Shown piece after piece: positions 23,859-32,464 of a stretch of 34,592 nt of DNA. Origin of the DNA: Actinomycetota bacterium (GTDB lineage Bacteria > Actinomycetota > Nitriliruptoria > Nitriliruptorales > JAHWKO01); contig JAHWKO010000015.1 of the NCBI GenBank assembly GCA_019347855.1, positions 1 to 34,592 of the forward strand, in the 5' to 3' direction. How positions within the stretch are numbered: the stretch's first letter is position 1; each line of letters begins with the position of its first letter. The translations under genes and the position numbers were made by a program. The notes under the pieces were generated by a model, which saw only the letters and a program-made list of their open reading frames with translations, was not told the origin of the DNA and made no database searches.

Positions 23859-26291
23859 TCAGGGGTCCTCGGGGTAGACGCGCAGGGTCACCACCGAGTG
23901 GCGCTTGACCGTCTCGCCGGCGACCGGCTCCTGGGCGTAGACCTCGTCCGCGACGGCGAAGACCGGGCACCCGGCGGCCGGACAGCCCACCTGCTGCTCC
24001 ACGATCCACCCGTCGGTCTCGAGCAGCTCGATCGCCTCGTCGATGTCCATGCCCACCACATCCGGGACGGCCGCACGTTCCCGCGTGTTCACCGAGACGG
24101 TGAGCAGCACGTGGCCGGTGGCCGGATCCACCGTCTCGCCCGGGGCCGGGTCCTGCATCACGACGTACCCCGGGGGGTAGATGCGGGAGACGACCGGGCG
24201 CTCCTCGACCCGGTAGCCCTTGGACTCGAGCAGCCGCACGGCGATGTCCCGGGTCAAGCCCAGGACGTCCGGGACCGCGTCGTCGGGGGGTCCGGTCGGC
24301 TCCCGGCAGATCTCGGTCGGCGCCGTGCCCGCCAGGTACTCACGCGGCCCGATCAGCTCCGGCGGCGTGTAGGGGTTCGGGAGGCAGTTGCGCGACAGGT
24401 CGACCTCGACGGTCACCAGGTCGACAGCCGGGATCGGGAACGTCGAGGACGGCACGTCCCCCAGCGCGGGTCCGGCGAACGCCGACCAGATCTCCGCAGG
24501 CCACCGGCCTCCCTCCACCCGGATCCGGGTCCGGGGCGGCTCCATCGGGATCCGGCCCTCGGGGAACCCCACCCAGACCGACGCCACGAGCTCGGGGGTG
24601 TAGCCGACGAACCAGGCGTCCGTGCCGTCGTCGGTCGTGCCGGTCTTGCCCGCCTGGGGGCGGTCGATCGACGCGCGCACCCCGGTCCCGCGGCGGACGA
24701 CCTCCTGGAGGGTCTCGGTGACGAGGTAGGCCACCGCCTCGTCGAGGACACGCCGGCCGCCATCCTCGTGCTCGTAGAGGACCTGGCCGTCGGCGCTCTC
24801 GATCCGGGCGATCAGGTGCGCGTCGTGTTGGACCCCGAGCGCGGCGAGGGGCTGGTAGGCCTCGGCCATCTCGAGGGGGCTGATCTCGCCGGCGCCGAGC
24901 GCCAGTGAGCACACCTCGGGGAGGTCGCCTGCGACCCCGAGGTTGCGTGTCGTCGCCAGGATCGCGCGCGGACCGAGCTCGGCAGCGAGCCTCGCGTACA
25001 CGGTGTTGACGCTGTGGACCGTGGCTTCGCGGAGACTCAGCTCGCCGAAGGCACGGCCGTCGTAGTTGCTGACCTCCCAGTCGCTGCCTTCGGTGCGACA
25101 GGCCGGGTCGTCGATCGTGGCCGTCGCCCCGGCCGGGAAGCGTCGGTCGGGGGTGATCCCGTTCGACAGCGCGGTCGCCAGCACGATCGGCTTGAAGGAC
25201 GACCCGACCTGGCGCCGCCCCTGGGTCGCGAGGTTGAAGCGGGCGTACGGGTCGTCCGAGTGCAGGTCCCGCCCCCCGACCAGTGCCCGGATCGCGCCCG
25301 TGGCCGGGTCGGTCGCCACCAGCGCCCCGTACGGATCGTCCGGCTCCGTGAGCACGCCGGTCACCGCCGCCTCCGCGTGCCTCTGCCAGGCGAGGTCGAT
25401 CGTCGTGTGGATCCGCAGACCCCCGGTGTACAAGGCGCTCAACCGCTCGTCCCGGTCCTGTCCCAACGCGGCGAACCGCTCAGCGTCGGTGGCGATCAGC
25501 CTGCGCGCCTCCTCGACGGCGTAGGCCGCCTGCCAGCGCTCGTCGGTGTCCAACGGCGCGAGCTCGAGGGGGGCGCTGGCAGCGGCGGCAGCTTCGGCCG
25601 ACGTCAGCCGCCCGGTCGCCATCATCGCGTCCAGGACCGTCTCCCGGCGGTCCGTGGCCCGCTGCGGGTGCTCGTAGGGGTCGTAGGTGGCGGGCGAGCG
25701 GATCAGGCCTGCTAGGAGGGTCGACTCGGCCAGCGTGAGGTCGCCGACCGGCTTCGCGAAGTACCTGGCCGCGGCCGCGTGGACGCCGTAGGCGCCGTGC
25801 CCGAAGTAGATCGTGTTGAGGTAGCCCTCGAGGATCTCCGCCTTCGTGTGGCGTTGCTCGAGCTGGTACGCGAGCGCCGCCTCCTTGATCTTGCGCTCCA
25901 GGGTGCGGACCGGCCCGAGCATCGTGTTCTTCACGTACTGCTGGGTGATCGTCGAGCCGCCCTCCTCGATCCCGCCAGCCTCGATGTTGCGGACACCGGC
26001 ACGCACGATCGCTGGCACGTCGACGCCACGGTGGAGGAAGAACCGACGGTCCTCGACCGCGACGACCGCGGCGACGAGCTCGTCGGGCATCTGATCGAGC
26101 GTGACGTCCCGGCGGTCCTGCTCGGCGTGCAGCTCGGCGAGCACGGTGCCGTCTGCCGACAGGACCTGGGATGTCTGGGGTTGTTGGACGAAGCCGACGG
26201 GGTCGCCCGACTCGAGCTCGACGACCCCCCCGCACGCCGTCGCGAGCACGGCGAGCAACGTGAGGAGGGCGAGGGGGGAGCGGTGCGCCAC
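23859..26291 (-). CDS. Class A penicillin-binding protein with two PASTA domains
   Basis: This 810-residue bifunctional peptidoglycan synthase polymerises glycan strands and cross-links peptides outside the membrane. The GT51 glycosyltransferase (about 55-230) has catalytic Glu80 in VAVEDRRFFLHRGVD and the GGSTITQQYVKN motif. The transpeptidase (about 320-600) has the SxxK serine Ser364 (GSSFKP), SVN 427-429 and KTGT 549-552. Two PASTA domains follow (about 672-735 and 741-807). The N-terminus is odd: only about seven residues precede a hydrophobic stretch ending LATACGG (Cys20), which looks like a lipobox, where most class A PBPs have a longer cytoplasmic tail and an uncleaved anchor. GTG 26291 is the furthest plausible start. 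Convergent with the glycosylase, divergent from the gene at 26527. Confidence 0.93.
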   Translation of the reverse strand: MAHRSPLALLTLLAVLATACGGVVELESGDPVGFVQQPQTSQVLSADGTVLAELHAEQDRRDVTLDQMPDELVAAVVAVEDRRFFLHRGVDVPAIVRAGVRNIEAGGIEEGGSTITQQYVKNTMLGPVRTLERKIKEAALAYQLEQRHTKAEILEGYLNTIYFGHGAYGVHAAAARYFAKPVGDLTLAESTLLAGLIRSPATYDPYEHPQRATDRRETVLDAMMATGRLTSAEAAAAASAPLELAPLDTDERWQAAYAVEEARRLIATDAERFAALGQDRDERLSALYTGGLRIHTTIDLAWQRHAEAAVTGVLTEPDDPYGALVATDPATGAIRALVGGRDLHSDDPYARFNLATQGRRQVGSSFKPIVLATALSNGITPDRRFPAGATATIDDPACRTEGSDWEVSNYDGRAFGELSLREATVHSVNTVYARLAAELGPRAILATTRNLGVAGDLPEVCSLALGAGEISPLEMAEAYQPLAALGVQHDAHLIARIESADGQVLYEHEDGGRRVLDEAVAYLVTETLQEVVRRGTGVRASIDRPQAGKTGTTDDGTDAWFVGYTPELVASVWVGFPEGRIPMEPPRTRIRVEGGRWPAEIWSAFAGPALGDVPSSTFPIPAVDLVTVEVDLSRNCLPNPYTPPELIGPREYLAGTAPTEICREPTGPPDDAVPDVLGLTRDIAVRLLESKGYRVEERPVVSRIYPPGYVVMQDPAPGETVDPATGHVLLTVSVNTRERAAVPDVVGMDIDEAIELLETDGWIVEQQVGCPAAGCPVFAVADEVYAQEPVAGETVKRHSVVTLRVYPEDP

Positions 26292-26526
26292 CCTGCGAGG
26301 CTACGGGCGAAGAGCTCGCTGGGGGAGGAGGCGCCGCACGTCGCCATGGCCGGAAGTCCGTCATGGGAGGCAGGAATCCGACCTCCGCGCGTGGAACTCC
26401 GTAGATGCAACACCTAGCATGACGGAGAGCACCGCCCGTCACCGCCAGCGACGCCGTTCGTTGCCATGAACGCGATCCCCTGTGATCGCTCGCGACCGCG
26501 GCCGCGTACCTGGAGGAGTTCACACG
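26292..26526. promoter_or_regulatory. Divergent intergenic region between PBP and exported protein gene
   Basis: This 235-base region must hold promoters for both directions. On the plus strand TAGCAT (26415-26420) could be a -10 element, with TGGAAC (26392-26397) at a 17-base spacing as a weak -35. CTCCGT and ACGGAG flank the candidate -10. GGAGGAG at 26512-26518 is the ribosome site of the plus-strand gene. I see no convincing minus-strand promoter and no coding potential. Confidence 0.35.
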
Positions 26527-27762
26527 ATGTCGACCTTCGTGACCTGGACCTCGGGGCGGAACGTCCGCGCTCGTCAGCGCTTCGCCCGTCGTGCGGCCGG
26601 TTCGGTGCTGGCAGCGGTGATCGCCGCGCTGGGGTTGATCATGGCGCCGTTGACGGCCACCGCGGCCGAGGCGGAACTGCAGACCGCCAAGGTCGCCTGG
26701 TACTTCGACAGCACGGCAGGCACCTCCAAGACCGGGACCGTCGGCGTCGAGGTCCCCGACCAGTCGCCGCCTCCCGCCAACCCCACCGTCCCCCCGGACA
26801 CGTTGCCCGCCGGTATGCAGAACGCGGAGCACCAGTACCGCAGCGCGATCAAGTTCGACGTCTCCACGGTCCCAGCAGGCGCGCAGGTGGACAGCTTCAC
26901 CATCGCCCTGCACGAGAACTCCAGCAGCGGGACCGTCACCGGGCTCGAGGCGTGCGCGTTCACGGCGGACTTCGCCGAGGGCGGCAACCAGAACATGAAG
27001 GACCTGCCCGAGTTCAGCTGCATCTTCAGCGCGCAGGGTCAGAAGGCGGAGGAGGACGATCCGAACACCGAGCAGGACGAGACGGCGTTCTGGATCTTCG
27101 ACATGGCGGACACCGCGCAGTCGTGGCTCACCGACCCCACCGAGGGCGGTATCCAGAACCACGGCCTGGTGATCCAGTACATCCCGCCCCCGAACCTCCA
27201 GGTGGGGGAACCGGACCCCACGCAGAGCAGCGGTCGTATCTTCTTCGACGGTCCGGAGTCCGAGACCCCGCCCGTCGCCACGATCGAGTACACGGTCGGA
27301 TCTGGCGAGCAGGACAGCGGAACGGTCGAGCTCGAACCGGCGGCCCCTCCTGCCCAGAGCGACAGCAGCTCCAGCGGCGGCACGGATGACAGCTCGTCCG
27401 GGTCGGGCGTCGGCTTCGCGTCGTCCCCACAGTTCGAGAGTCAGCCGTCCCAGTCCCAACCTGGCCCGGAGATCGCGCAGGAGCCCGCGCCTGAGGTCGC
27501 CGACGACTCCGGTGGCGAGCCTGCACCCGAGACGGCCGAGCCGGCCGCCGCCCCCGCGAGCCAGCAGGTCCCGGTAACGACCCCCGCGTACGTGTGGGCA
27601 CTGATCCCCATCGGGTTCGCCGCGCTGTACGTCCTGTCGCGGTCACTGACCGCTGAGCCGCAGGTCGCGGTCGAGCGCGAAGGCGTGATGACCCGGCTCA
27701 TCGAGCGGCGACGTGCCGAGGCGTCGAGCTCGTCGGCGGGCGAACCTCTGATGCAGGTCTGA
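26527..27762 (+). CDS. Exported, membrane-anchored protein with DNRLRE/CBM-like domain
   Basis: This 411-residue protein has a long N-region followed by a signal sequence (about 20-47, RRAAGSVLAAVIAALGLIMAPLTATAAEAE). An extracellular beta-rich domain (about 50-257) contains SAIKFDVSTVPAGAQVDSFTIALHE, and FWIFDMADTAQSWLTDPTEGGIQNHGLVIQY, the pattern I associate with DNRLRE or CBM96-type surface domains; the assignment is tentative. A disordered Ser/Pro/Glu/Gln stalk (about 258-352) leads to one transmembrane helix (about 354-373, YVWALIPIGFAALYVLSRSL) and a ~38-residue basic/acidic cytoplasmic tail. ATG 26527 follows GGAGGAG. It lies 54 bases before the ABC lipoprotein gene, so it may be part of that transport operon. 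Role unknown. Confidence 0.75.
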   Translation: MSTFVTWTSGRNVRARQRFARRAAGSVLAAVIAALGLIMAPLTATAAEAELQTAKVAWYFDSTAGTSKTGTVGVEVPDQSPPPANPTVPPDTLPAGMQNAEHQYRSAIKFDVSTVPAGAQVDSFTIALHENSSSGTVTGLEACAFTADFAEGGNQNMKDLPEFSCIFSAQGQKAEEDDPNTEQDETAFWIFDMADTAQSWLTDPTEGGIQNHGLVIQYIPPPNLQVGEPDPTQSSGRIFFDGPESETPPVATIEYTVGSGEQDSGTVELEPAAPPAQSDSSSSGGTDDSSSGSGVGFASSPQFESQPSQSQPGPEIAQEPAPEVADDSGGEPAPETAEPAAAPASQQVPVTTPAYVWALIPIGFAALYVLSRSLTAEPQVAVEREGVMTRLIERRRAEASSSSAGEPLMQV

Positions 27763-27816
27763 CGTGGAACCATCGAACGCACCTTCCTACCCCCCGACCA
27801 TGAGGAGCCTGAGGCC

Positions 27817-29370
27817 GTGAGGAAGACCACGACCGCAGCACGCACGATCCGAGCCGTCGCACTCGCGGCCATCTTCGCCATGCTGTTGGTGGCGTGTGGC
27901 CAGAAGCCCGGCGTCCACATCTCGAGCGGAGGTGGAGGCGGAGGCAGTGGCGGTGGCGCCGGTGGTGACACGACGGGTGGCGATAGCAGCATCGACCTGT
28001 CGGAAGAGGGCGGCGACTCGACCCTCGACGGATCGGGCGGGGACTCGACCCTCGACGGTTCCGGAGGTGGCACCACCACCGGTGGGACGACCGGCGGGAC
28101 CACCACCGGCGGTACGACCGGCGGCACCAACACCCAGTCCGGCGATGACGGCGGCACCACCGACGGCGGCTCCACCAGCGATGGCGGCGACACCGGCGGG
28201 ACGACCGGCGGCACCTCGGGCGGCGGCGGGAACAAGCCTCCCGGCGACGACCGCACGGGTGCCGGTCCCGACAAGCTGATCTACGGCATCCACGCCCCGC
28301 TGACGGGCGCAGCCCCGCTCCCGTCGGAGTCGTTCCGCGAGGGTCGCGACCTGTACTGGAAGTGGTGGATCGGAACCAAGAAGCAGAAGGTGCTCGGTCG
28401 CCCGGCGGTCGAGGTGCTGTTCCGCGACGACCAGTACAACCCGTCGTCCGCGACCCAGGTCTGCCGCGAGATGGCCCGCAGCGGCAACGCGTTCGCGCTC
28501 GTAGGGGGCGGTGGGACCGACCAGATCCAGGCGTGCGGCCAGTGGTCCAACCAGAACCAGGTGCCCTACTTCTCCGCCGGGGTGACCGAGAAGGGCCTCA
28601 CGGGCCTGCCGTGGTACTTCGCCACGTCGATGAGCTACAAGCAGCAGGGCGACCTGCTCGGGCAGCTCGTGGCCAAGCAGTTCCCCGACGCGAAGACCGC
28701 GATGATCGTCACGGACACGCCGAACTTCGACGACGCGATCGCAGGGTGGAAGGCGGCCATCGACAAGTACGGGATCGAGAACTACGAGATCTACAAGCAC
28801 CCCAAGGACGACGAGACCTGGGTCGAGGGCAAGGTCCTCGAGTACAAGAACCAAGGCGTCGACCTGATCTACCCGATGACGTCCCCGTACACGTACATCA
28901 AGTTCGTCCAGCGGGCGAGCACCCAGCAGTACCGGCCGCAGTACACGGGCGTCGGGATCACGATGGGTCTGAACGTCGTCGCCGAGAACACGTGTGACGG
29001 CGCGGACGGGGCCATGTTCTTCTCGCCCTTCCCGGGCATGGACTGGGCGAGGGACAACGCGCCCGAGTACATCGAGACCGCCCAGAAGGAGGGTTACGAG
29101 GCCGACGATCTCGGCTTCGCCCTGTGGGGTCTGGCCAAGAACCTGCACGCCATGTGGATCCGCTACGGCGAGGTGTACGGCAACGACCTCACCCGGGAGG
29201 CGTTCCGCGAGATGGTCGAGCAGTCCGAGATCAAGACGGGGATCTTCCCGACCGTGCGCTACTCGCCGCAGGACCACTTCGGGGCGAGCACCGTGCACCT
29301 GCTGCAGACCGACTGCAGTCAGGGCGACGGCGTCATGGTGACCAAAGCGACGTTCGCCAACGGGTTCTGA
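27817..29370 (+). CDS. Branched-chain amino-acid type ABC substrate-binding lipoprotein with long Gly/Thr/Ser tether
   Basis: This 517-residue lipoprotein is the receptor of the importer encoded downstream. The signal peptide ends in AMLLVACGQK, a good lipobox with Cys27 as the lipidated residue. Residues about 36-150 form a low-complexity Gly/Thr/Ser/Asp tether, including a doubled GGDSTLDGS and TTGG repeats. The ligand domain (about 153-517) is of the Leu/Ile/Val-binding (periplasmic-binding type I) fold: LIYGIHAPLTGAAPLPSESFREG, VLFRDDQYNPSSATQVCREM, YFATSMSYKQQGDLLGQLV and TAMIVTDTPNFDDAIAGW. Substrate cannot be told from sequence; amino acids, urea or small amides are all handled by this family. 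GTG 27817 follows GAGGAG. Co-transcribed with the permeases after a small hairpin. Confidence 0.9.
   Translation: MRKTTTAARTIRAVALAAIFAMLLVACGQKPGVHISSGGGGGGSGGGAGGDTTGGDSSIDLSEEGGDSTLDGSGGDSTLDGSGGGTTTGGTTGGTTTGGTTGGTNTQSGDDGGTTDGGSTSDGGDTGGTTGGTSGGGGNKPPGDDRTGAGPDKLIYGIHAPLTGAAPLPSESFREGRDLYWKWWIGTKKQKVLGRPAVEVLFRDDQYNPSSATQVCREMARSGNAFALVGGGGTDQIQACGQWSNQNQVPYFSAGVTEKGLTGLPWYFATSMSYKQQGDLLGQLVAKQFPDAKTAMIVTDTPNFDDAIAGWKAAIDKYGIENYEIYKHPKDDETWVEGKVLEYKNQGVDLIYPMTSPYTYIKFVQRASTQQYRPQYTGVGITMGLNVVAENTCDGADGAMFFSPFPGMDWARDNAPEYIETAQKEGYEADDLGFALWGLAKNLHAMWIRYGEVYGNDLTREAFREMVEQSEIKTGIFPTVRYSPQDHFGASTVHLLQTDCSQGDGVMVTKATFANGF
28009..28128 (+). repeat. In-frame coding repeats in the lipoprotein tether
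   Basis: Bases 28009-28062 hold two tandem 27-base units encoding GGDSTLDGS. Bases 28072-28128 encode alternating TTGG/TTTGG units built from GGC/GGT and ACC/ACG codons. All units are multiples of three, so length changes keep the frame. Such runs can vary in number between strains. Confidence 0.75.
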
Positions 29371-29393
29371 TCGAGTTCGTGAGGTTCCGGGCC

Positions 29394-29412
29394 GGGCGGA
29401 CGAGCTCCGCCT
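29394..29412 (+). other. Hairpin between binding-protein and permease genes
   Basis: GGCGGA and TCCGCC pair around a CGAGC loop, with a G-T pair extending the stem. It sits 24 bases after the lipoprotein stop and 36 before the permease start. Such stems commonly lower expression of the permease relative to the binding protein. TAGGGT directly after it could also be a -10 element. Confidence 0.4.
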
Positions 29413-29447
29413 AGGGTCCCTCGCGTGGTGCCGGGAAGGAACGAGGC

Positions 29448-30443
29448 GTGAGCCAACGGGTCAAGGCCTACATCGCGGGCGGCGCGTTCGCGGCGATCCT
29501 CGTCGGCGTGCTGATCAAGCAGGGCCCGGGCGGTCTGTTCCAGGTCGCGGTGATCGGCACGTCGGTCGGCGCGATCTACGCGCTGATCGCGCTCGGCCTG
29601 GCACTCGTCTACAAAGCCCAGCGGGTCTTCAACTTCGCGCAGGGCGAGTTCGGCACGATGGCGGTGTTCGCCGCATGGTTGGCCTACACGGCCCCGGGCG
29701 GCGACCAACGTTGGCTAGCCGACCAGCTCGGGTTCGGTGAGACCGGGGCGTTGCTGGTCGCCACGGTCATCGGACTCACAGTCGGTGTCGTCCTCGCCGT
29801 CGGCTCCTACGCACTCGTCGTCCGGAAACTGGCGGACAGTTCACCGGTGACGACGCTGGTCGCCACGGCCGGGATCGCCTTCTTCCTGATCGCCGGGCAG
29901 GTCGTCGTCGGAGAGGCGACCGTGCGCAACTTCCCCCGGTACATCCAGGGTGGCCCGCAGATCGGCGGCATCATCGTCGACTGGCAGACACTCCTGCTGG
30001 CAGGGGTGCTGGCCGTCGTGGCTGGTGTCCTGGCGATCTTCTTCCGGACGAAAACCGGTGTCGCGCTGCTCGCCACGTCCCAGGAGCCCTTCGCCGCCCG
30101 TCTCTACGGCGTGTCGACCGAGCGGATGGCGCTGATCACGTGGGCGACGGCAGGCGTCCTCGGTGCGCTCGGCGGCGTCCTGGCCGTCGGCTACTTCCAG
30201 TCCTTCGGACCGGGCGTCATCACCGGGACCTACCTGATCCCGGCCTTCACCGCCGCGATCCTGGGCGGTATCACCTCGATGCCGGGCGCGGTCGTCGGTG
30301 GACTGCTCCTCGGGTTCGTCCAGGCCAGCTCCAACGTCCTGCTCCCCGCCACCGTGCCTGGCAAGCCTCAGATCGGCGTCTTCGTCATCCTGGTGGCGGT
30401 GCTGCTGTTCTTCCCGCGTGGCCTGCTCGGCAAGGAGGCCTGA
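29448..30443 (+). CDS. ABC importer permease, LivH type
   Basis: This 331-residue inner-membrane protein has about eight hydrophobic helices and forms half of the translocation channel with the LivM-type protein. VIGTSVGAIYALIALGLALVYKAQRVFNFAQGEFGTMA is the hallmark N-terminal region of LivH permeases. EPFAARLYGVSTERMALITWATAGVLGALGGVL carries the cytoplasmic coupling loop that docks on the ATPase, and GGITSMPGAVVGGLLLGF is the C-terminal conserved segment. The GTG start follows AAGGAACGAGGC. It is followed by livM after three bases. Confidence 0.93.
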   Translation: MSQRVKAYIAGGAFAAILVGVLIKQGPGGLFQVAVIGTSVGAIYALIALGLALVYKAQRVFNFAQGEFGTMAVFAAWLAYTAPGGDQRWLADQLGFGETGALLVATVIGLTVGVVLAVGSYALVVRKLADSSPVTTLVATAGIAFFLIAGQVVVGEATVRNFPRYIQGGPQIGGIIVDWQTLLLAGVLAVVAGVLAIFFRTKTGVALLATSQEPFAARLYGVSTERMALITWATAGVLGALGGVLAVGYFQSFGPGVITGTYLIPAFTAAILGGITSMPGAVVGGLLLGFVQASSNVLLPATVPGKPQIGVFVILVAVLLFFPRGLLGKEA

Positions 30444-30446
30444 GCG

Positions 30447-31688
30447 ATGCCGACGATGGACCGCCAAAGGCTCGAGATCGAGGAGCACGAGGAGGAAAAG
30501 CAGCGTGCGGTCGAGCGGAGCGCGTTGGCCCAGCACGAGGACGCCCAGTGGGAGCCGAGCGCCGGTGGCAGGATCGCCCGCATCGCGGTGCTGTCGCTGA
30601 TCGTCGCGTTCGTCCTGGCGTCTCCCCACTTCGTCCGCGACGACCTGGTCGGCTTCGTCATCGACGCCGGGATCTTCGCGATCGTCGCGCTGTCCATGAA
30701 CATCCTCATGGGGTACGCCGGCCAGATCTCCCTCGGACACGCGGCGTTCTACGGGATCGGTGCGTTCATCTCGGGCGTGGTGGTGAGCCAGGTGCTGGCG
30801 CCAGCCGGGGGAGCAGCCGCCGCCCAGCCCGTGGTGGAGGGCGGCGGGCTCATGGCTCAGATCGATCCGCTCTTCCGGTTCACCGCCGGTCTGTTGATGG
30901 CTGGCCTGGCAGGCGCGGTCGCCGCGTTGGGTCTCGGAGCGGTCGCACTACGCCTGCGTGGCCTCTACCTGGCGCTCGTGACGATCGCGTACGGGGCCCT
31001 GGCCGAGAACACCTTGTTCAAGCTCCCGGTGTTCGGCGGCGGCGCCGGGATCCAGGCCCCTCGTCCGCCCCTCTTCGAGGGGGATATCTCGTACGCTTAC
31101 CTCGTGTTCGCGTTCGTGGCGGTGTTCCTCTTCCTGGACTGGCGGCTCACCAGCTCACGGGCGGGCCGGGCGATCCAGGCCCTGCGTGACGACGAGCGTG
31201 TCGCGGCCTCGTGGGGCATCAACGTCACCGGCTTCAAGCTGCTCGCGTTCGTGCTGTCCGGGATCCTCGCGGGCATCGCCGGGGGCCTGTTCGCGCACAA
31301 GATCGGGGCTGTCAACTCGACCGAGTTCACCCTCCAGGTGTCTTTGATCTTCGTGCTGATGACCGTCATCGGTGGACTCGGCAACCGGTGGGGCGTGATC
31401 CAGGGCGGGGTCGTCTTCGCCGTGCTGGGTCGTCTGTTCGAGTGGGCGGCTCAGTCGATGGAGGGTGCTGGTATCCACCCCGGCTTCAAGATCCCGTTCA
31501 CCACCACCGAGGTCGCGTTCGGCCCCACGTGGGAGCCCATGGTCGCATCACTGCTCCTGATCCTGACCCTGATGTTCTTCCCGGGCGGTATCGCCGAGCA
31601 GCAGGAGCACCTGCTGCGATGGTTGTCCTTCAAGCGGTTCCTCGGCCCGGAGGACGAGGAAGCGGGAGGTGCCCATGTCCGTCCTTGA
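30447..31688 (+). CDS. ABC importer permease, LivM type
   Basis: The 413-residue second permease has a charged, helical cytoplasmic N-terminus of about 45 residues (LEIEEHEEEKQRAVERSALAQ) before the first membrane helix. The core is typical: LSMNILMGYAGQISLGHAAFYGIGAF, LRLRGLYLALVTIAYGALAEN, and the coupling loop SSRAGRAIQALRDDERVAASWGINV followed by TVIGGLGNRWGVIQGGVVFAVLGR. The extracellular loop around residues 195-215 is Gly/Pro-rich. ATG 30447 is three bases after the LivH-type gene, so they are coupled. Its 3' end overlaps the first ATPase gene by 14 bases. Confidence 0.93.
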   Translation: MPTMDRQRLEIEEHEEEKQRAVERSALAQHEDAQWEPSAGGRIARIAVLSLIVAFVLASPHFVRDDLVGFVIDAGIFAIVALSMNILMGYAGQISLGHAAFYGIGAFISGVVVSQVLAPAGGAAAAQPVVEGGGLMAQIDPLFRFTAGLLMAGLAGAVAALGLGAVALRLRGLYLALVTIAYGALAENTLFKLPVFGGGAGIQAPRPPLFEGDISYAYLVFAFVAVFLFLDWRLTSSRAGRAIQALRDDERVAASWGINVTGFKLLAFVLSGILAGIAGGLFAHKIGAVNSTEFTLQVSLIFVLMTVIGGLGNRWGVIQGGVVFAVLGRLFEWAAQSMEGAGIHPGFKIPFTTTEVAFGPTWEPMVASLLLILTLMFFPGGIAEQQEHLLRWLSFKRFLGPEDEEAGGAHVRP

Positions 31689-32451
31689 GGGCCGCGATGT
31701 GTCCATCCGGTTCGGCGGGGTCCAAGCGTTGGACAGCGTCGATTTCAGCGTGGACGAGTGGGAGATCGTCGGGCTGATCGGCCCGAACGGCGCCGGCAAG
31801 ACGACCTTCTTCAACTGCGTGACCGGGTTCTACAAGCCGGACACCGGCTCGGTACTGGTGCGTGGCCAGGACGTCACCGATCTCCGTCCCGATGAGCGCA
31901 CGCACCTGGGCATCGGACGGACCTTCCAGCAGGTCGGGCTCGTCCAGTCCTTCACGGTGCTCGAGAACCTGCTGGTCTCCCAGCACCAGAAGATCCGGTA
32001 CGGGACGGGCGCCGGGATGTTCGGGCTGCCGCACACGTGGCGCGAAGAGCGGGTGCTGCGGGAACGGGCCATGGAGATCCTCGACTACATGGAACTCGAA
32101 CATCTCGCGGGTTCGAAGCTCGGGGGGCTGCCGTACGGCATGCTCAAGCGGGTCGAGACCGCGGCGGTCCTCGCCACCGACCCCGACATCATGATGCTCG
32201 ACGAACCCCTGGCGGGCATGGGCCCCGAGGAGGCCAACGAGTACGGGGACCGGCTCCTCGAGATGCGGCGCGATCTGGGGCTGACGATCGTGATGGTGGA
32301 CCACCACGTCCCCCTGGTGCTGCGGGTGGCGGACTACGTCTACGTCCTGAACTTCGGGAAGGTCCTCGCCCAGGGCGATCCCGACGACATCCGCGATGAT
32401 CCTGCGGTCGTCGAGGCCTACATGGGTGAGGGCGCGGCGAGCCTCGCATGA
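31675..32451 (+). CDS. ABC importer ATPase, LivG type
   Basis: This 258-residue ATPase powers the importer. Walker A is GPNGAGKTT, the Q loop lies in GRTFQQVGL, Walker B with the catalytic Glu is IMMLDEPL, and the switch His is in MVDHHV. The ABC signature is the LivG variant LPYGMLKRVETA rather than LSGGQ; a YG-type signature is normal in this subfamily. The insertion after the Q loop (SQHQKIRYGTGAGMFGLPHTWREE) is also LivG-like. ATG 31675 is preferred because GGGAGG lies five bases upstream; GTG 31669 would overlap that ribosome site. It begins inside the end of the LivM-type gene. Confidence 0.93.
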   Translation: MSVLEGRDVSIRFGGVQALDSVDFSVDEWEIVGLIGPNGAGKTTFFNCVTGFYKPDTGSVLVRGQDVTDLRPDERTHLGIGRTFQQVGLVQSFTVLENLLVSQHQKIRYGTGAGMFGLPHTWREERVLRERAMEILDYMELEHLAGSKLGGLPYGMLKRVETAAVLATDPDIMMLDEPLAGMGPEEANEYGDRLLEMRRDLGLTIVMVDHHVPLVLRVADYVYVLNFGKVLAQGDPDDIRDDPAVVEAYMGEGAASLA

Positions 32452-32464
32452 CCCCTAGGAGCTG

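Noticed and set aside
25480..27459. Minus-strand open frame extending past the PBP start in another frame
   Set aside because: It is a frame shadow of the PBP and of the antisense of the exported protein gene; low-complexity Arg/Ala/Gly composition and no motif.
27800..27820. Six-codon micro-ORF (ATG to TGA) whose stop overlaps the lipoprotein GTG start
   Set aside because: The GTGA overlap looks like coupling, but the ATG has no ribosome site upstream and the GAGGAG inside it serves the GTG start; probably incidental.
31669..31674. GTG 31669 as start of the LivG-type ATPase
   Set aside because: It overlaps the GGGAGG ribosome site that correctly spaces ATG 31675.
31675..32451. LivG-type ATPase as inactive because it lacks LSGGQ
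   Set aside because: A YG-type signature (LPYG-x-LKR) is normal in this subfamily, and Walker A, Walker B and the switch His are intact.
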